NCBI RefSeq assembly: GCF_050947875.1
Contig: NC_134569.1
Coordinates: 187,852,067-187,916,066, forward strand
From: Dermacentor variabilis
Taxonomy: Eukaryota > Arthropoda > Arachnida > Ixodida > Ixodidae
DNA length: 64,000 bases
Direction of reading: 5' to 3'
In this document: one piece after another, positions 1 to 10,924 of the stretch
How positions within the stretch are numbered: the stretch's first letter is position 1
Layout: the number at the start of each line of letters is the position of its first letter
Program-made: the position numbers and the translations under genes
Notes under the pieces: model-generated
Database searches by the model: none
Told to the model about the DNA's origin: nothing
Seen by the model: only the letters and a program-made list of their open reading frames with translations

Positions 1-1420
1 GAAGACTGTATAGACGACGATGGCCTGACGGCGGCATTATGGAGGCAACTAAATTTAGAAGCAGAAATGACGATGATAGCACGACCAAGACGGCATGATG
101 ACAACGAATGCATGATAGTGTCTATGTACCGACGACGCATTGGCGACGATGACATGACAACGGTGGCATAGCACGATTCAATGACAACAGCATAATAAAA
201 CAATGACGTCGATGGTTCGACGGAGGTGACATGACGACAAAGGCATGATGATACCGTGATGATACCGAAGTGAGGACAATGGGGAAACGACAACGTGACG
301 ACGACGGGATGACGACAACAGCATGACGACGACGGCATGACGAATGGCGGATGTAGACGTTATATTGATGACTCTGAAACGCCCGCCAGAGGCCAGAGTA
401 TAACGACGACGATACGACAACGAACGCATAATGGCGACTGTATGACGACAATGCAGTGAGGAAAATGGCGCGACAACAGAACGAAGACAGTTGAATGATC
501 ACAAGTGTATGGATGACAATGGCGTAAGAATAACTATATCGTGAAGCCTCAATGACGGCGATGGTGTAACGATGATGGCATGATGAGAGTCGGAATGCGA
601 AGCTTGAGTGAAAATGATGGCACGAAAATGACGGCATTACGACGGTCTGACAGTAGAGGCACTTTAGCTACTGTCTGGCGCTGACAGGATGACAAGTGCG
701 GTATTATTATGACTGATTGACGAGAGTATGCTTACAATACAATGTCGAAGAAAGACTGACGTCGATTGAACGAGAAAGGCGGTATCGCGACGACTTCATG
801 AACACAATGGGATGACGTTTTGAAGTGGTAAAATGATAAAACGACGGCATGACGACCATTGTGTGACGACAGTGTCGTGATGGCGGTATCACGAGAGTCG
901 GGTGGCAAAGTTTGAATGACTACGATGCAAGAACCATCACAGCATCCCGACCCGAATATCTACCTAGCAGCCTAAATTATTAGCGGCCCAAACTATTACC
1001 ACTGTGTAGTGATGACTGCAGCATGACGACAGTCTGATCATGAAGCTCGAATGACGACGATTGAACAACCACGGTGGCGCCACTATGGTGGTTTCAAAAC
1101 GAATCCATAACGACTCTGTGGTGACGATGGCGTTAGAACGACGGCATGACGAGTATCGGATGACAAAGTTGAAATGACGATGGTGCAACTACCACAAATG
1201 CGTCACAATCGCCAGCCCGTACGATCCGAGCTATTAGACAGCTTGGATAAATGGGTTGGGATGTGAGGCGTCACGATGGTGGCTTGACAAGAGAGAGATA
1301 TCACGAAGCAGGAATGATAACAACGTAATGACCACAACGCAACACGTCCGTGAGCACATACGAGTAGCCTAAGCAGGTAGACAACTTTGGCCACTGGGTC
1401 GGCGTAAGAGGATTGCATTA
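1..1420. repeat. Degenerate ATGACGACGG-type satellite tract
   Basis: About 1.3 kb built from diverged copies of short words such as GACGACGGCATGAC, ATGACAACGGTG and ATGACGACAA. No fixed period can be read by eye; spacing of the GGCATGA core drifts. The apparent open frames here are a by-product of the repeat. The same word set recurs at about 11590-11668, 13917-13985 and 15090-15185. Confidence 0.7.
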
Positions 1421-1438
1421 GATCAGATTAAATTAAAT

Positions 1439-1605
<167 letters not shown>

Positions 1606-1664
1606 TACGCTCAAAACGGCTGAAGTAAGCAAATAATGCTATTCTTATTAAAAGAGACTTCGTT

Positions 1665-1695
1665 CGTCGTCGTCGTCGTCGTTGTTGTTGTTGTT
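1665..1695. repeat. Trinucleotide tail of the I-clade LINE
   Basis: CGT units followed by GTT units on the plus strand, i.e. (CAA)n then (CGA)n at the 3' end of the minus-strand LINE. Its position right after the LINE's 3' UTR makes a retrotransposition tail more likely than an independent microsatellite. Confidence 0.7.
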
Positions 1696-1899
1696 ACCTA
1701 CACGTGTGTGGCTCCTACCCACGATGTGGAATTGGCCAAGAAATGGATGGATTATTGCAAATTAATATGAAGCATAAATTTCCAAATATCTATTGAATTA
1801 GCATTGAATAGCGTAGAATTATCTATGAAAATAAAATCAGGAATCTCAGAGCGAATCAGTAATAATTAATTTAAAAGTACAAAAACAATAAAATTTAGC

Positions 1900-2607
1900 A
1901 GGGCATTCGTTCGGATTCTCTAAGAAATGTTTGGTCAGCAAACCAAGAATCCCAGTGGCTGAATCCCAAAGTGGAGGCCCCGAAAGAAACAATAGCAGGT
2001 TCTGTTAAGTCCAGGTCAATTCTTCGAAAAAGTATTTCCAACAATCTTTTTCTTGCCGCATTAAAGCAGATAAAAAATAGAAGAAGGTTGTGTATCGTCT
2101 CCTCCTCATTACAAAACTAGCAGAGCTGGGAGGGAACCAAGCTCGAGCTGTGTAAGTAGAAATTCTGGGAGGGAATGCGACAACGTAATTTGTTGAGAGA
2201 GATCTCAAGTACCTTTTTGTTATAGGATTGTCAGGTGCTTTTAATCTGGAGAAGCAGTCAGAAATGTGTTTGATGAGGCTTTTCTTATTGATCGCATCTG
2301 AAATCTAGCCGCCGTGATCTGTGCTGTCACTAGTAGAATAAGTAAAACAGGGCCGGAAAGTCGTATGTTTGCCCGTGAATTGGACGTTTCATTAAAAAAC
2401 AAACCTTTATTACCAGGTACCCAAATCAAATGAACACATTGCACATGGGCAAAAACTAGCAAGTGGAAGATAGCATGGGTGAATCATTAGTAGCGGTAAG
2501 GGAAGAGCATACATAAAGGGAGTCAGAATAGCAGCTGTTGTAGTCATTTGGTCTATTTTACGTAAAGCTACGATTACTGATAAAAACTCAGCCAGAAAAA
2601 TAGGCAA
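1900..2607 (-). pseudogene. LINE RNase H and C-terminal domain remnant
   Basis: Minus-strand reading gives LAEFLSVIVALRKI (start of the RNase H helix with its acidic residue), HLIWVPGNKGLFFNETSNSR (the family's W-V-P-G-H-x-G-x-x-x-N-E block, His replaced by Asn), then the basic tail up to LTWT at 2005. The first part of the same domain is on the far side of the RTE insertion, at 3791-3950. Several frame changes are needed to read it. Confidence 0.75.
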
Positions 2608-2614
2608 AAAGTCA

Positions 2615-3783
2615 TCATCATCAGCCTGGTTACGCCCACTGCAGGGCAAAGACCTCTCCCATACTTCTCCAACAACCCCAGTCGTGTACTAATTGTGGCC
2701 ATGCCGTGCCTGCAAACTTCTTAATCTCATCCGCCCACCTAACTTTCTGCCGCCCCCTGCTACGCTTCCCTTCCCTTGGGATCCAGTCCGTAACCCTTAA
2801 TGACCATCAGTTATCTTCCCTCCTCATTACATGTCCTGCCCATGCCCATTTCTTTTTCTTGATTTCAACTAAGATGTTATTAACTCGCGTTTGTTGCCTC
2901 ACCCAATCTGCTCTTTTCTTATCCCTTAACGTTACACCCATCATTCTTCTTTCCATAGCTCGTTGCGTCGTCCTCAATTTAAGCAGAACCCTTTTCGTAA
3001 GCCTCCAGGTTTCTGCCCCATACGTGAGTACTGGTAAGACACAGCTATTATATACTTTTCTCTTGAGGGATAATGGCAACCTGCTGTTCATGATCTGAGA
3101 ATGCCTGCCAACCGCACCCCAGCCCATTCTTATCCTTCTGATTATTTCCGTCTCATGATCCGGATCCGCCGTCACTACCTGCCCTAAGTAGATGTATTCC
3201 CTTACGACTTCCAATGCCTCGCTGCCTATTGTAAATTGCTGTTCTCTTCCGAGACTGTTAAGCATTACTTTAGTTTTCTGCAGATTAATTTTTAGACCCA
3301 CTCTTCTGCTTTGCCTCTCCAGGTCAGTGAGCATGCATTGCAATTGGTCCCCTGAGTTACTAAGCAAGGCAATATCATCAGCGAATCGCAAGTTACTAAG
3401 GTATTCTTCATTAACTTTTATCCCCAATTCTTCCCAATTCAGGTCTTTGAATACCTCCTGTAAACAGGCTGTGAATAGCATTGGAGAGATCGTATCTCCC
3501 TGCCTGACGCCTTTCTTTATTGGGATTTTGTTGCTTGCTTTATGGAGGACTACGGTGGCTGTGGAGCCGCTATAGATATCTTTCAGCATTTTTAAATACG
3601 GCTCGTCTACACCCTGATTTCGTAATGCCTCCATGACTGCTGAGGCTTTGACCGAATCAAACGCTTTCTCGTAATCAATGAAAGCTATATATAAGGGTTG
3701 GTTATATTCCGCACATTTCTCTATCACCTGATTGATAGTGTGAATATGATCTATTGTTGAGTAGCCTTTACGGAATCCTGCAC
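2615..3783 (-). mobile_element. 5'-truncated RTE-clade LINE with target-site duplication
   Basis: The copy runs from the reverse transcriptase (A-G-F-R-K-G-Y-S-T-I-D-H) to a 3' end with ATGATGATG units, the typical RTE tail. It is flanked by identical 7-bp sites, AAAGTCA, at 2608-2614 and 3784-3790 on the plus strand. It is inserted in the same orientation as the I-clade LINE it disrupts. Being 5'-truncated and cleanly flanked, it is a product of target-primed reverse transcription, younger than its host LINE. Confidence 0.92.
2807..3783 (-). pseudogene. RTE reverse transcriptase, 5'-truncated
   Basis: A single open stretch of just over 300 codons covers most of the RT. Blocks seen are YIAFIDYEKAFDSV, KKGVRQGDTISPMLF, LRFADDIALLS (the catalytic F-A-D-D box is intact), the thumb TYGAETWRLTKR, and WAGHVMRREDN at the end, where the family normally continues NRW. 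A stop from a single base change (AACTGA) cuts the last part, which is still readable downstream to the ALQWA tail. The endonuclease and start of ORF2 were never copied, so it cannot move itself. Confidence 0.9.
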
Positions 3784-4185
3784 AAAGTCAGGCAATGTTG
3801 AAGAAAAGGCCAGTTGAGTGCAGGACAAAATATTTCAATGCCAGTGTTTTACTCGCACTGTGATGCATCTGTTCAATGATAATACTTGTTCCTAGAGTGC
3901 TGAGATTACCGTGTAACATGACGTTTAAGATGCCGAAAGGTAGTAGTTTCGTGTGGTTTGGGAAACATCGTCGAACCTGATCTGCAGGTAATTTTAATGC
4001 GTATTGTGAGGAAGCACATCGCGAATTTGCACATTTAGTGGCTCAAGTAATGTTTGCACAAATATAACCTGTGGTGTATAAAACCTCCTCCAATGAGCGG
4101 AAAAAAATATATCCGCATCAGAAATGAAAATTATTTGAAGACGGCTTAACGGGTGATTCATATAGTCGTAAGAAAGCCTGAACGG

Positions 4186-5845
4186 TCAGAAGGCTAAATC
4201 AGCATAATATGGGCGCGATTCTCGCTTCCAGGTATAATGTGGAATTTGCAACGTAGTTGGAAGGCATAAGCACAGACGTAGTGCCTCTTTTTCTGATGAA
4301 ACTCGCGGCCGAAGCTTGCATGATGGAACACCTGTGAATAAAACACAGCCAAATTCTAAAACAGGCCGAACGTACATTTTATATACCGTCAAGAGGGATT
4401 TTCTTCGCATACCTGTTCTCCGATTGTTCAACTTGCGCAAAATTTCCAGTGTACGAGCTCTTTTTGTCGCAATATATTCAATATGCGGCCGCCAGTTAAG
4501 ATTTCCGTTTTAAAGAACTCTCAGGTGCTTGATTGACTCTACTTGTAGGATATCTTCGACATGATAGTTAAGCGATATGGATACTGGGTCTTTAACAGGA
4601 AAACAAGGATAACACACTTATTAGCATTCAGGTTTATGTGTAAGCTATACAGCCAGCCTTCCAGTCCCCTTAGATACGACTGCGAAATTTCGTAAAGAGA
4701 GTATACGTCACTAACCATACCAAAAAAGGCTATGCCATCAGCATAAATGTAGCTACTGATGCCTGGGTGAACGGGGATTCTGCTAAGTAAAATATTAAAT
4801 TATACTGGTGACAGTAGCGATCCCTGAGGCACACCTTCCTCTTGTTTGCTTGTGTTTAAAACAATAGAATTCCATGTCTTTTAAAAATTCATGCACCCAT
4901 GCTACAATATAGCCTGGAAAGCAATAGCCCTGTAACCTATTTGTTAAAGTTGTATGCTCAGTGCTGTCGTAGGCCTTAGGTACATCTAAGGTAACTAAAG
5001 CCGGATATTGTATTTTCTGTCTGGCGATTTTAATGCGACTTTCAAGGTCTACATGCATGTGCCATGATGAATAGCCAGATCTAAATCCAATTTGACAAGG
5101 ACTCAACAATTGATTTTCGTCAATAAACTCTATTATATGCCCGTGAAGGACTCTTTCAATAAGTTTCACTATGTTTGATGTCAACGCGATTGCTCTGATA
5201 ATGTCGATAGTATACCCTGCCCCTTGCTTTTTAAGTAACGGAATAACTTTGCCGATCTTCCATTCTTGTGGAGACCATGCATTATTAATACAGTACTTTA
5301 GCAGCTTCAGAAGCTCACTTGGAGCTGCTTGGAAGAAAATCTTTAACATTGCATTTGTTATTCCGTCCGGGCCAGGCACTGTAGTTGGCAACCGTAACAT
5401 GACCGGTGCTACTTCCGAATAGGATAGCTCTTTGTAGTCCGTGAATGCAGGAGTAAAAATAGAAGTTTTGAAGGCGCGTTGTTAACCGGCTCTCCATTCC
5501 TTTAGCCAATAGCTCTAAGGACTCCTGCATTTCCTGTGAGGTATAGACGATGGAATATACATTAACGCTCATTGGTAATAAAACGAAGGTAAAAAATAAA
5601 GCAGGCTTCTTTTTGTATTTAGATAGATGATCGAAGTGTTTTTTTTTTATCGTACTCATCTTTTGCGTGTTTAACAGCCCGTTTGAGGGTTGCCGAAATA
5701 AGCTGATAATCTTTCCATTATTGTGGGCTCTGATTATGTAGATGTTATTTCCAAGCAGCTTTCCTTCTTCGATAAACTCGTGTGCACTCACTGTTCCATC
5801 AGGAACTAGATGAGGTACGTTTAGCTGTCTTAATGATGAATTCAC
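4186..5845 (-). pseudogene. I-clade reverse transcriptase remnant
   Basis: The fingers and early palm are in one open stretch at 4795-5400: PGPDGITNAMLK, then a K-V-I-P-L-L-K-K block, IRAIALTSNIVKLIERVL, and QIGFRSGYSSWHMHVDLE. The F-R-x-G-x-S-S block is typical of non-LTR RTs. The palm ends before a clear F-A-D-D box; the sequence corresponding to it near 4740-4800 is out of frame. The thumb at 4186-4440 reads RKLNNRRTGMRRKSLLTVYK and VRPVLEFGCVLF. Frameshifts and stops make it inactive. Confidence 0.82.
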
Positions 5846-5879
5846 ACTTTTGTCGGGACATCTGTAAAGCTGAACAAAT

Positions 5880-6460
5880 ATTCAAGTCGATTTCTTCGTC
5901 ATTACTATTAATGACGCAATGGTGGAGCGCAACCATTCTTTACATTTTTTGCTATTCACAAATATCCTGCTTTGTCGTTCAACTGATGTTAAAGGGCACG
6001 TAATTTCAAAGTATACCGGGATATGATCACTGTTACTACAGAAATCAATCGTAGTCCAGGATGTAACGGCAATGCTTGTGCTATAAAACGTAAAATCAAA
6101 CATTGAGCGAGACTTGCCCACGGACAAATGTAGGTCGTCTGATATAAAGGCATGAGAGATTTTTATCTATGATCCCGTCCCATAGACGTGCCCCACATTC
6201 ATCTCTTTTGTAACCCCATGACGCATGATGCGAATTGAAGTCACCAGTAAGGATGACTTCACTTTTGCAGCTGGCAAGCGCACTATCCAATTGGTATGTA
6301 CTGTGTACGCCCGTGGGAAACAAGCATTTATAATCGAAAATGAACGGTAGCCTGGGATGCTAAGGTGCACTGCCAAAATTTCACATTTCGGAGACAGCAA
6401 CTTGAAAGCTATTTTCGCCTTATGACAGAATTTATATGACAACAAAACCATTAACCCACA
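5880..6460 (-). pseudogene. LINE endonuclease domain remnant
   Basis: Broken over three frames. Visible motifs are AVHLSIPGYRSFSIINACF near the start, LTGDFNSHHASWGYKRDECG in the middle (the GDFN catalytic block with S-H-H-A-S-W-G) and SDHIPVYFEI near 6020-6040 (the SDH block). These are the diagnostic blocks of the APE-type endonuclease that nicks target DNA for LINE insertion. At least two frameshifts separate them, so no functional enzyme can be made. Confidence 0.82.
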
Positions 6461-6599
6461 TCATAGTGAAAGGTGACCTAATGGAAAAGATCGAAAATAT
6501 TTGTTCGATTGTGTGTGGCGCCATCAGGTGCCTCCACAAAGCGATATCTCAATATCAGTGCAAGACGGATAGGGCTCTTGCCCGAAGAAGGCGCTAATG

Positions 6600-6939
6600 G
6601 GAGAGGAAGATTGTGCAGAAATTATTGAAAAAAAGATAGTTCAAGATTCTGGGGCCACATTCACAAAAGCAGTTAGTTCGTAACTGCGTTTCGCCGTTGA
6701 ACGGCGGATATCGCTAATTTGCCCGACGTCACTTTTGGCCGACATCGGCTTTTGCGACCAATTCTAGCCCATGTCCCGTTTTAGGAATACGATCCAACGA
6801 AAATAAACTGCCAATAATCGTGCAATACATTAAGGGGCTAGGTCCATTCAGGTATTTCTAGGTTGCGTTCTCTAGGGTTTGTATACTTGCGCAGCGTAGC
6901 GCGCCTTTGAAAGCACGAGGCGAGGTGAAGAAGACCCAC
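6600..6939. other. Intron between channel exon 8 and the LINE; no gene seen
   Basis: No convincing coding sequence. Around 6650-6800 there is a repeat-like segment (CCACATTCACAAAAGC and nearby) of a kind that looks dispersed, but its ends cannot be set from this window. No M3 exon of the channel was found here. Confidence 0.4.
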
Positions 6940-7181
6940 CGTCCATGAGCGAGACGGCGGCAGGCCTTCCCTGGCGGCCGTAAGATGTTGCAAGGCTGCC
7001 ACTAGAACGACAGAGCAGAGCAGGACGCGCGGCTGAGTTGCGCTGGTCCCAAGCCAGAACGACAGCCAGGACAGAATCACCAGGAACGCTGTGGGCACGA
7101 AGGTGTCAACCAGGTGCCGCTGTATGCGCCTCCGGAACCGGATGTGGAGCCGTAGGCGTGAGTACTCCTCCCCGGTTGTGC
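6940..7181 (-). CDS. Channel exon 8: pre-M1, M1 and M2
   Basis: A 242-nt exon. The acceptor is TATAAAACGCAG before 7181. The most likely donor is TGGACG|GTGGGT after 6940, the same donor type as exon 7; reading on instead gives about 34 more codons to a stop at 6838, with only a short hydrophobic run. It encodes EEYSRLRLHIRFRRRIQRHL, then the M1 helix with FVPTAFLVILSWLSFWL, a short turn GTSATQPR, and M2 VLLCSVVLVAALQHL, ending EGLPPSRSWT just before M3. Family expectation for M2 in anion channels is P-A-R-V-x-L-G-x-T-T-x-L-T-M; here the PAR filter reads QPR, the 6' Thr is Val and the 9' Leu is Val. The pore is therefore very hydrophobic. It may be a divergent or non-conducting subunit. Confidence 0.85.
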
Positions 7182-8014
7182 CTGCGTTTTATACGACCAG
7201 GGGTCCCTTCCAGTTACTGCTAATTGCCCAAACGGCCGTGAAATGTCGATGATACTACCTGCTTACATCGTCAAGCTCAGTTTGCATAGTTTGCATAGTG
7301 GTGATTCAAAACAATACATTCGTCGGTTTGTTAATAGCAGGCCTTACGGTGTGTTTCTCCGCAGTGCTTTATTTCTTGCGACTGTTTCGCTGCGCTATAC
7401 ACAAAAATAAGGTAGAGGGTTTTAATGTTACTTCACTGCATGGTAGCTTCTCACCAGAGTTACGTGCAGACTGATGTTAAGCTCTTAAGCGTAGGCGAAT
7501 CGCGAAGCTCGATTCTAGAAATTGAATTCTTTACACCATAACTTGATATGTTTTTCTCAATGTTCTGTGGTTAGACGAGCGTGGCGAGTCTTCTTGTTTG
7601 CAGTTGGCCAGCTATTGTTCGAATTTCTTGCTCCTGTGAGCACTGGTGGTTGAGGGAGCTGTGTTCGTGTTCATTGATGATGACTGATGGACTATGGGTG
7701 GTAATACGCCAAGACGTTGCAAATGGTTCTACACAGGTGATTACTAGAAACTCAGTCGTTCACTCCAAACAAATTGTCTCTCTGCTGGGCGTGAACGATC
7801 TGTAAATATTTGTTAAAAAGTAAGTTAAATCGTCAGTGTAATTTAAGGTGGCAGCAGGTCATTGCACTTCCAGAGCGTGAAAACTGGAATACTACATTTG
7901 CCGTAAAGGAAATTGTGCTCGGGACTATCTCCTCCTTCAGCTTCAACGAAAGACAAAAAAGTGATTGAGAAAAAAGTATGTATGGAAGCTTCATGTATAT
8001 TCCAAAGCACCCAC
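7182..8014 (-). other. Intron between channel exons 7 and 8
   Basis: An 833-bp intron with GT at its 5' end (8014-8013) and AG at its 3' end (7183-7182). It is the only short intron in the gene and no transposon is recognisable in it. Confidence 0.7.
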
Positions 8015-8149
8015 CGTCACTTTCACTGCTTGGCACTTGATCAGCTTTGGATATGGTAAGGTGGTACTCTGGTACACGAACTCCATCATTGACTAAGCGC
8101 AAATTGTCGCGGGACCAAAAGTACTGCAGGATGTGTTGAGGGTATGCAT
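8015..8149 (-). CDS. Channel exon 7: loops B-C of the ligand-binding domain
   Basis: A 135-nt exon between an acceptor CTGTTACAG before 8149 and a donor GACG|GTGGGT after 8015. It encodes AYPQHILQYFWSRDNLRL, then VNDGVRVPEYHLT and a short acidic tail ending SSESD. The pattern Y-x-x-x-x-x-x-x-x-W with a following VPEYHLT strand corresponds to the family's D-I-x-Y-x-W and L-P-E-F-x-L-T elements. The pair of cysteines found in loop C of GluCl, HisCl and glycine receptors is absent, so this is not an ordinary member of those groups. A competing GT two bases downstream (GG|GTGCTT) would break the frame with exon 8; the chosen site gives GGC (Gly) and the reading SDGTTGEEYSRL, which matches the family's G-x-Y-S-R-L. 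Confidence 0.88.
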
Positions 8150-9892
8150 CTGTAACAGAATGAGTACACAGCAACGCATTAGTAACAGTACACAGTAGAC
8201 GCACTTGTTGGCAGACTTGAAGCCGCCCCCCCCCCTTCCCTCCTGTGCTGTCTACCCGCTTTCCTCCAGAGGAAGGTAGCCTCGAACTAGCGCGCCGTAC
8301 CGCTGTCCTCGTCGCTCTAGTATGTGCGGATTCCGTTTTCTCCAAGCGGTAGCCTGGAAAGGTAGCGGTTTAACTGCGAATTAGTGCGATTTTAACGCGT
8401 TCTTTCTGGGATTTCTGCGATGTGAGGTGTCTCAAGGTCGACGGGCTACCACTCTGCTGTGTTCGGCTACAAAGGTACCTTTTGTGAAGCAAGCGTGACT
8501 GGCATCTTCAGCCGCGGCGACTTCGACGACACCACCGCTGCGATAGCAAAGAAGCGTCCGCTTTGTATTGCCAGCATAAACAGAAAAGACTTGATGCCAT
8601 CGCGTGTGCGTTCGGAAGCTTTCTTTTCCCAGTGAGCGCTCGGCAACGAACTCGGAACTCGACACCCATCATCAAACTGGGATATGAAAGAAAGATGCGC
8701 ATTCGAGGCGGTCAACTATTGCGAATGGATGACGTCAACTATTTCTTCGTACACGCACATAAAACTTATTCTGTTGGATCGTATTCTAAGTTTATCATGC
8801 TTGGCAAGCACCGTGCTGGAGGAAGTTGACCGAGGACGGATTATTAGAACAGTACATGCCGACTGAGAAATAAATGTGTGTTCTTTTCCATTCTGTAAGC
8901 AAAGCGCATAATCTTTCAACGCGTCCAGACACGTTGAAAAATTATGCGCTTCAGCCAGACGCATGCGGCGTGTGCGTCTGGTTGATCGTGGCATATTCCC
9001 AGCTACTATCATCAGCTCATTTTAACCATGGTAACAGCCCTTTCAATCGGGTTATTTTACAGTTCTTTAGTTTGTAAGGCTTGATTCCCGGGTGCCAGAT
9101 AAACTGTTTAGAATATCGCACCGCGAAGATTTTAGGACCACAAAAGCTAGCAAAACGTGCTTCCTCGGAGCTTCGCAGTTATCAGGATTGCGATGCACGC
9201 TGGTGCGGCACAACGCATGACACATGGAGACACCTCTCATTCTTGTCACCTGAGTGATACCCTAACACAGTTCAAGGCTAGATATACAACAATAACACGT
9301 TACATGTATACGTTACGTATCGACTTGACTCGCCTCCCATTTCGATCGTGGGGGGAGCTGCGGGAGCGCCTCTAGGCCCGTCGCCGTCCAATGCTGCGGA
9401 TATATCGAAGCTGAAATCTTAGTGACGACACGCTAAGTTTCCGAATCCAAACATGTTGTTGACACCTCTCTGGAAAACGCGAAATCTTGCCACTCGTCAA
9501 CAGCTCGGTCACCGTGACGAGATGTCCATTTTGAGAGATCGATAGCCGTTTGCGCGCCGGCGCGAGTAAGAGCGGGCGCGAGAAAGAAAATCTGGGGGCT
9601 TTTGCTTCTTGTGTATATGACTCTGCGTAGGCACTACAGAGGAGGTATCTTAGCGCGCGTTCTATTCGTTCGTCCCCAGGCATGCCGGTATTGCGGAGTG
9701 CGGTCGAGTTTGTTTACGCTCAGCCGCTGGCTGCCCGGGCGGTGAGGCAATGGGCGCGAACGACCCTTGGTGATCGCTGTGTCTGAAAGTGCTATGTTCT
9801 GCCTGGTGCTGTATAAGCCGCGGGTCGCTTTTTTCGTCACGACGATAGATTGGATTTTTTAAAAGAACTGCTCCAGGAAGTCAACACTTAGG
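8150..9892. other. Intronic stretch without a recognised gene
   Basis: Several short open frames on both strands show no family motif. A C-run lies near 8225 and a near-perfect hairpin at 8903-8950. The rest is unassigned. Confidence 0.4.
8903..8950. repeat. 48-bp near-perfect hairpin
   Basis: Arms AGCGCATAATCTTTCAACG (8903-8921) and its reverse complement ending at 8950, differing at one internal position, around a 10-base loop. It is the strongest short palindrome in this intron. Function unknown. Confidence 0.8.
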
Positions 9893-9984
9893 GCAGGTAG
9901 CGACGGCGGATCCGGATCACGAGACTGAAATAGTCAGAAGAACAAGAATGGACTGCGGTGCATTTGGCAGGCATTCTCAGATCA
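9893..9984 (+). mobile_element. RTE fragment, interrupted by an inverted-repeat element
   Basis: Plus-strand match to the RTE copy at 2615-3783: the reading TADPDHETEI...RRTRM...GRHSQI corresponds to that element's T-A-D-P-D-H-E-T-E-I block. The match resumes at 10571-10588 (TCATGAACAGCAGGTTGC) exactly where it broke off. Confidence 0.85.
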
Positions 9985-10570
9985 AGGCCGATCCACACGA
10001 CGGACCGAATTGCTCTTTTGGACCGCGGTCCACGCATCACGTGATAGGACGTCACCAGTTCGCGCGTACCGCCGTTGGCCCGCGCAAGACCGCGGCCCTT
10101 GCGGTCCAACAAATTGCCGAGACTTTTCCCGCTTCAGTTTTGGCGGCGGACCGCATGCAAACCGCAGCGATTTTGGCGTAGCCAACGAATGTTGTCGGGC
10201 AACAAAGTGTCTTCAGCCTAATCCAATCTAGTCTTCGGCTCAGCAAAAGTCAGTCGTTTCATGCCCGCCGTACCGCCTACACGTGCGGGCAGCAGATATA
10301 TTTTTTAAATACCGTGTCCTCTTGGAGTGACGAGGAGGTTTTTTATTTTGTATCCATCGTTGAGCAGTTCCCGGCTTTGTGGGACTCGAGCCGGAATGAT
10401 AACAATGATAACACCCGGGCCGAGAGTGTAGCTGGTTGGCCTGCCCTGCCGTCTGCTATGGCGGTCCGCCGTGTGGATGTGCTCTGCGCCGGACCGGACC
10501 GCGGCGGGCCGTGACGTCGCATCACGTGACCGAGCAGCCCGCGGACTTGGTCCGTCGTGTGGATCGGCCT
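9985..10570. mobile_element. 586-bp inverted-repeat (MITE-like) element
   Basis: Perfect 22-bp terminal inverted repeats, starting AGGCCGATCCACACGACGG at 9985 and ending with its complement at 10570. Homology between the two ends continues imperfectly for about 100 bp (shared TCACGTGAT and GGACGTCAC words). The flanks carry a 3-bp duplication, TCA, at 9982-9984 and 10571-10573, and the empty site is known because it lies inside an RTE sequence. No transposase is encoded. A 3-bp duplication suggests a PIF/Harbinger-like or CACTA-like mobiliser, which is inference. Confidence 0.88.
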
Positions 10571-10924
10571 TCATGAACAGCAGGTTGCGGATGTGGTTGT
10601 GGATGAAAAGCAAGTGCGCAGTTGCTGCCGATGCACAGCACCGCCTGCCGCCCCCCTGCGGCCTTCGGCGCAAAGGAAGACGGCGCCTTTCCTCTCCGTT
10701 TTCTTCCTTCGCGTGCGCCAGACTGAGCCGCGATCGTCGGCTCCCCTCGCGTGCTTTCACTCGCACGTGCAACATACGACGCGCGGCGACGGTGTTATCG
10801 CGCTTGGCCTTTATACAGAACATCACGACGACGGCAGAAATGCGCCTGAAGTTTACATACAGTTCCTATCGCAATAGCACAGCCGTGCCTTCATAGCGGC
10901 TCGCGCTGACGTTCGCGCAGGTCA
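10571..10924. other. RTE end piece followed by GC-rich unassigned DNA
   Basis: The first 18 bases finish the RTE match. The rest is GC-rich with overlapping open frames on both strands and no family motif. It may be another dispersed repeat. Confidence 0.4.

Larger units (their letters stand above)
1665..6600 (-). mobile_element. I-clade LINE, decayed, split by an RTE insertion
   Basis: Reading down the minus strand from about 6600 to 1665 gives, in order, an apurinic-type endonuclease, a reverse transcriptase, its thumb, an RNase H domain and a C-terminal tail, then a 3' UTR ending in a (CAA)n/(CGA)n tail seen on the plus strand as CGT/GTT repeats at 1665-1695. Endonuclease plus RT plus a downstream RNase H is the I-clade plan. 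An RTE copy at 2615-3783 interrupts the RNase H domain; removing it restores a continuous L-P-D-F to I-F-L-A-E-F reading. Many frameshifts and stops make it a fossil. The 5' limit is uncertain. It sits downstream of channel exon 8 and so within the channel gene's next intron. Confidence 0.8.

Noticed and set aside
122..637. A 171-codon frame in the first kilobase
   Set aside because: Composition (Ser, His, Arg) follows from the degenerate satellite; no motif and no splice sites.
6838..6939. Extension of channel exon 8 to the stop at 6838
   Set aside because: The extra residues give only a short hydrophobic run, too short for M3, and a good donor (TGGACG|GTGGGT) lies at the position where channel genes often have an intron.
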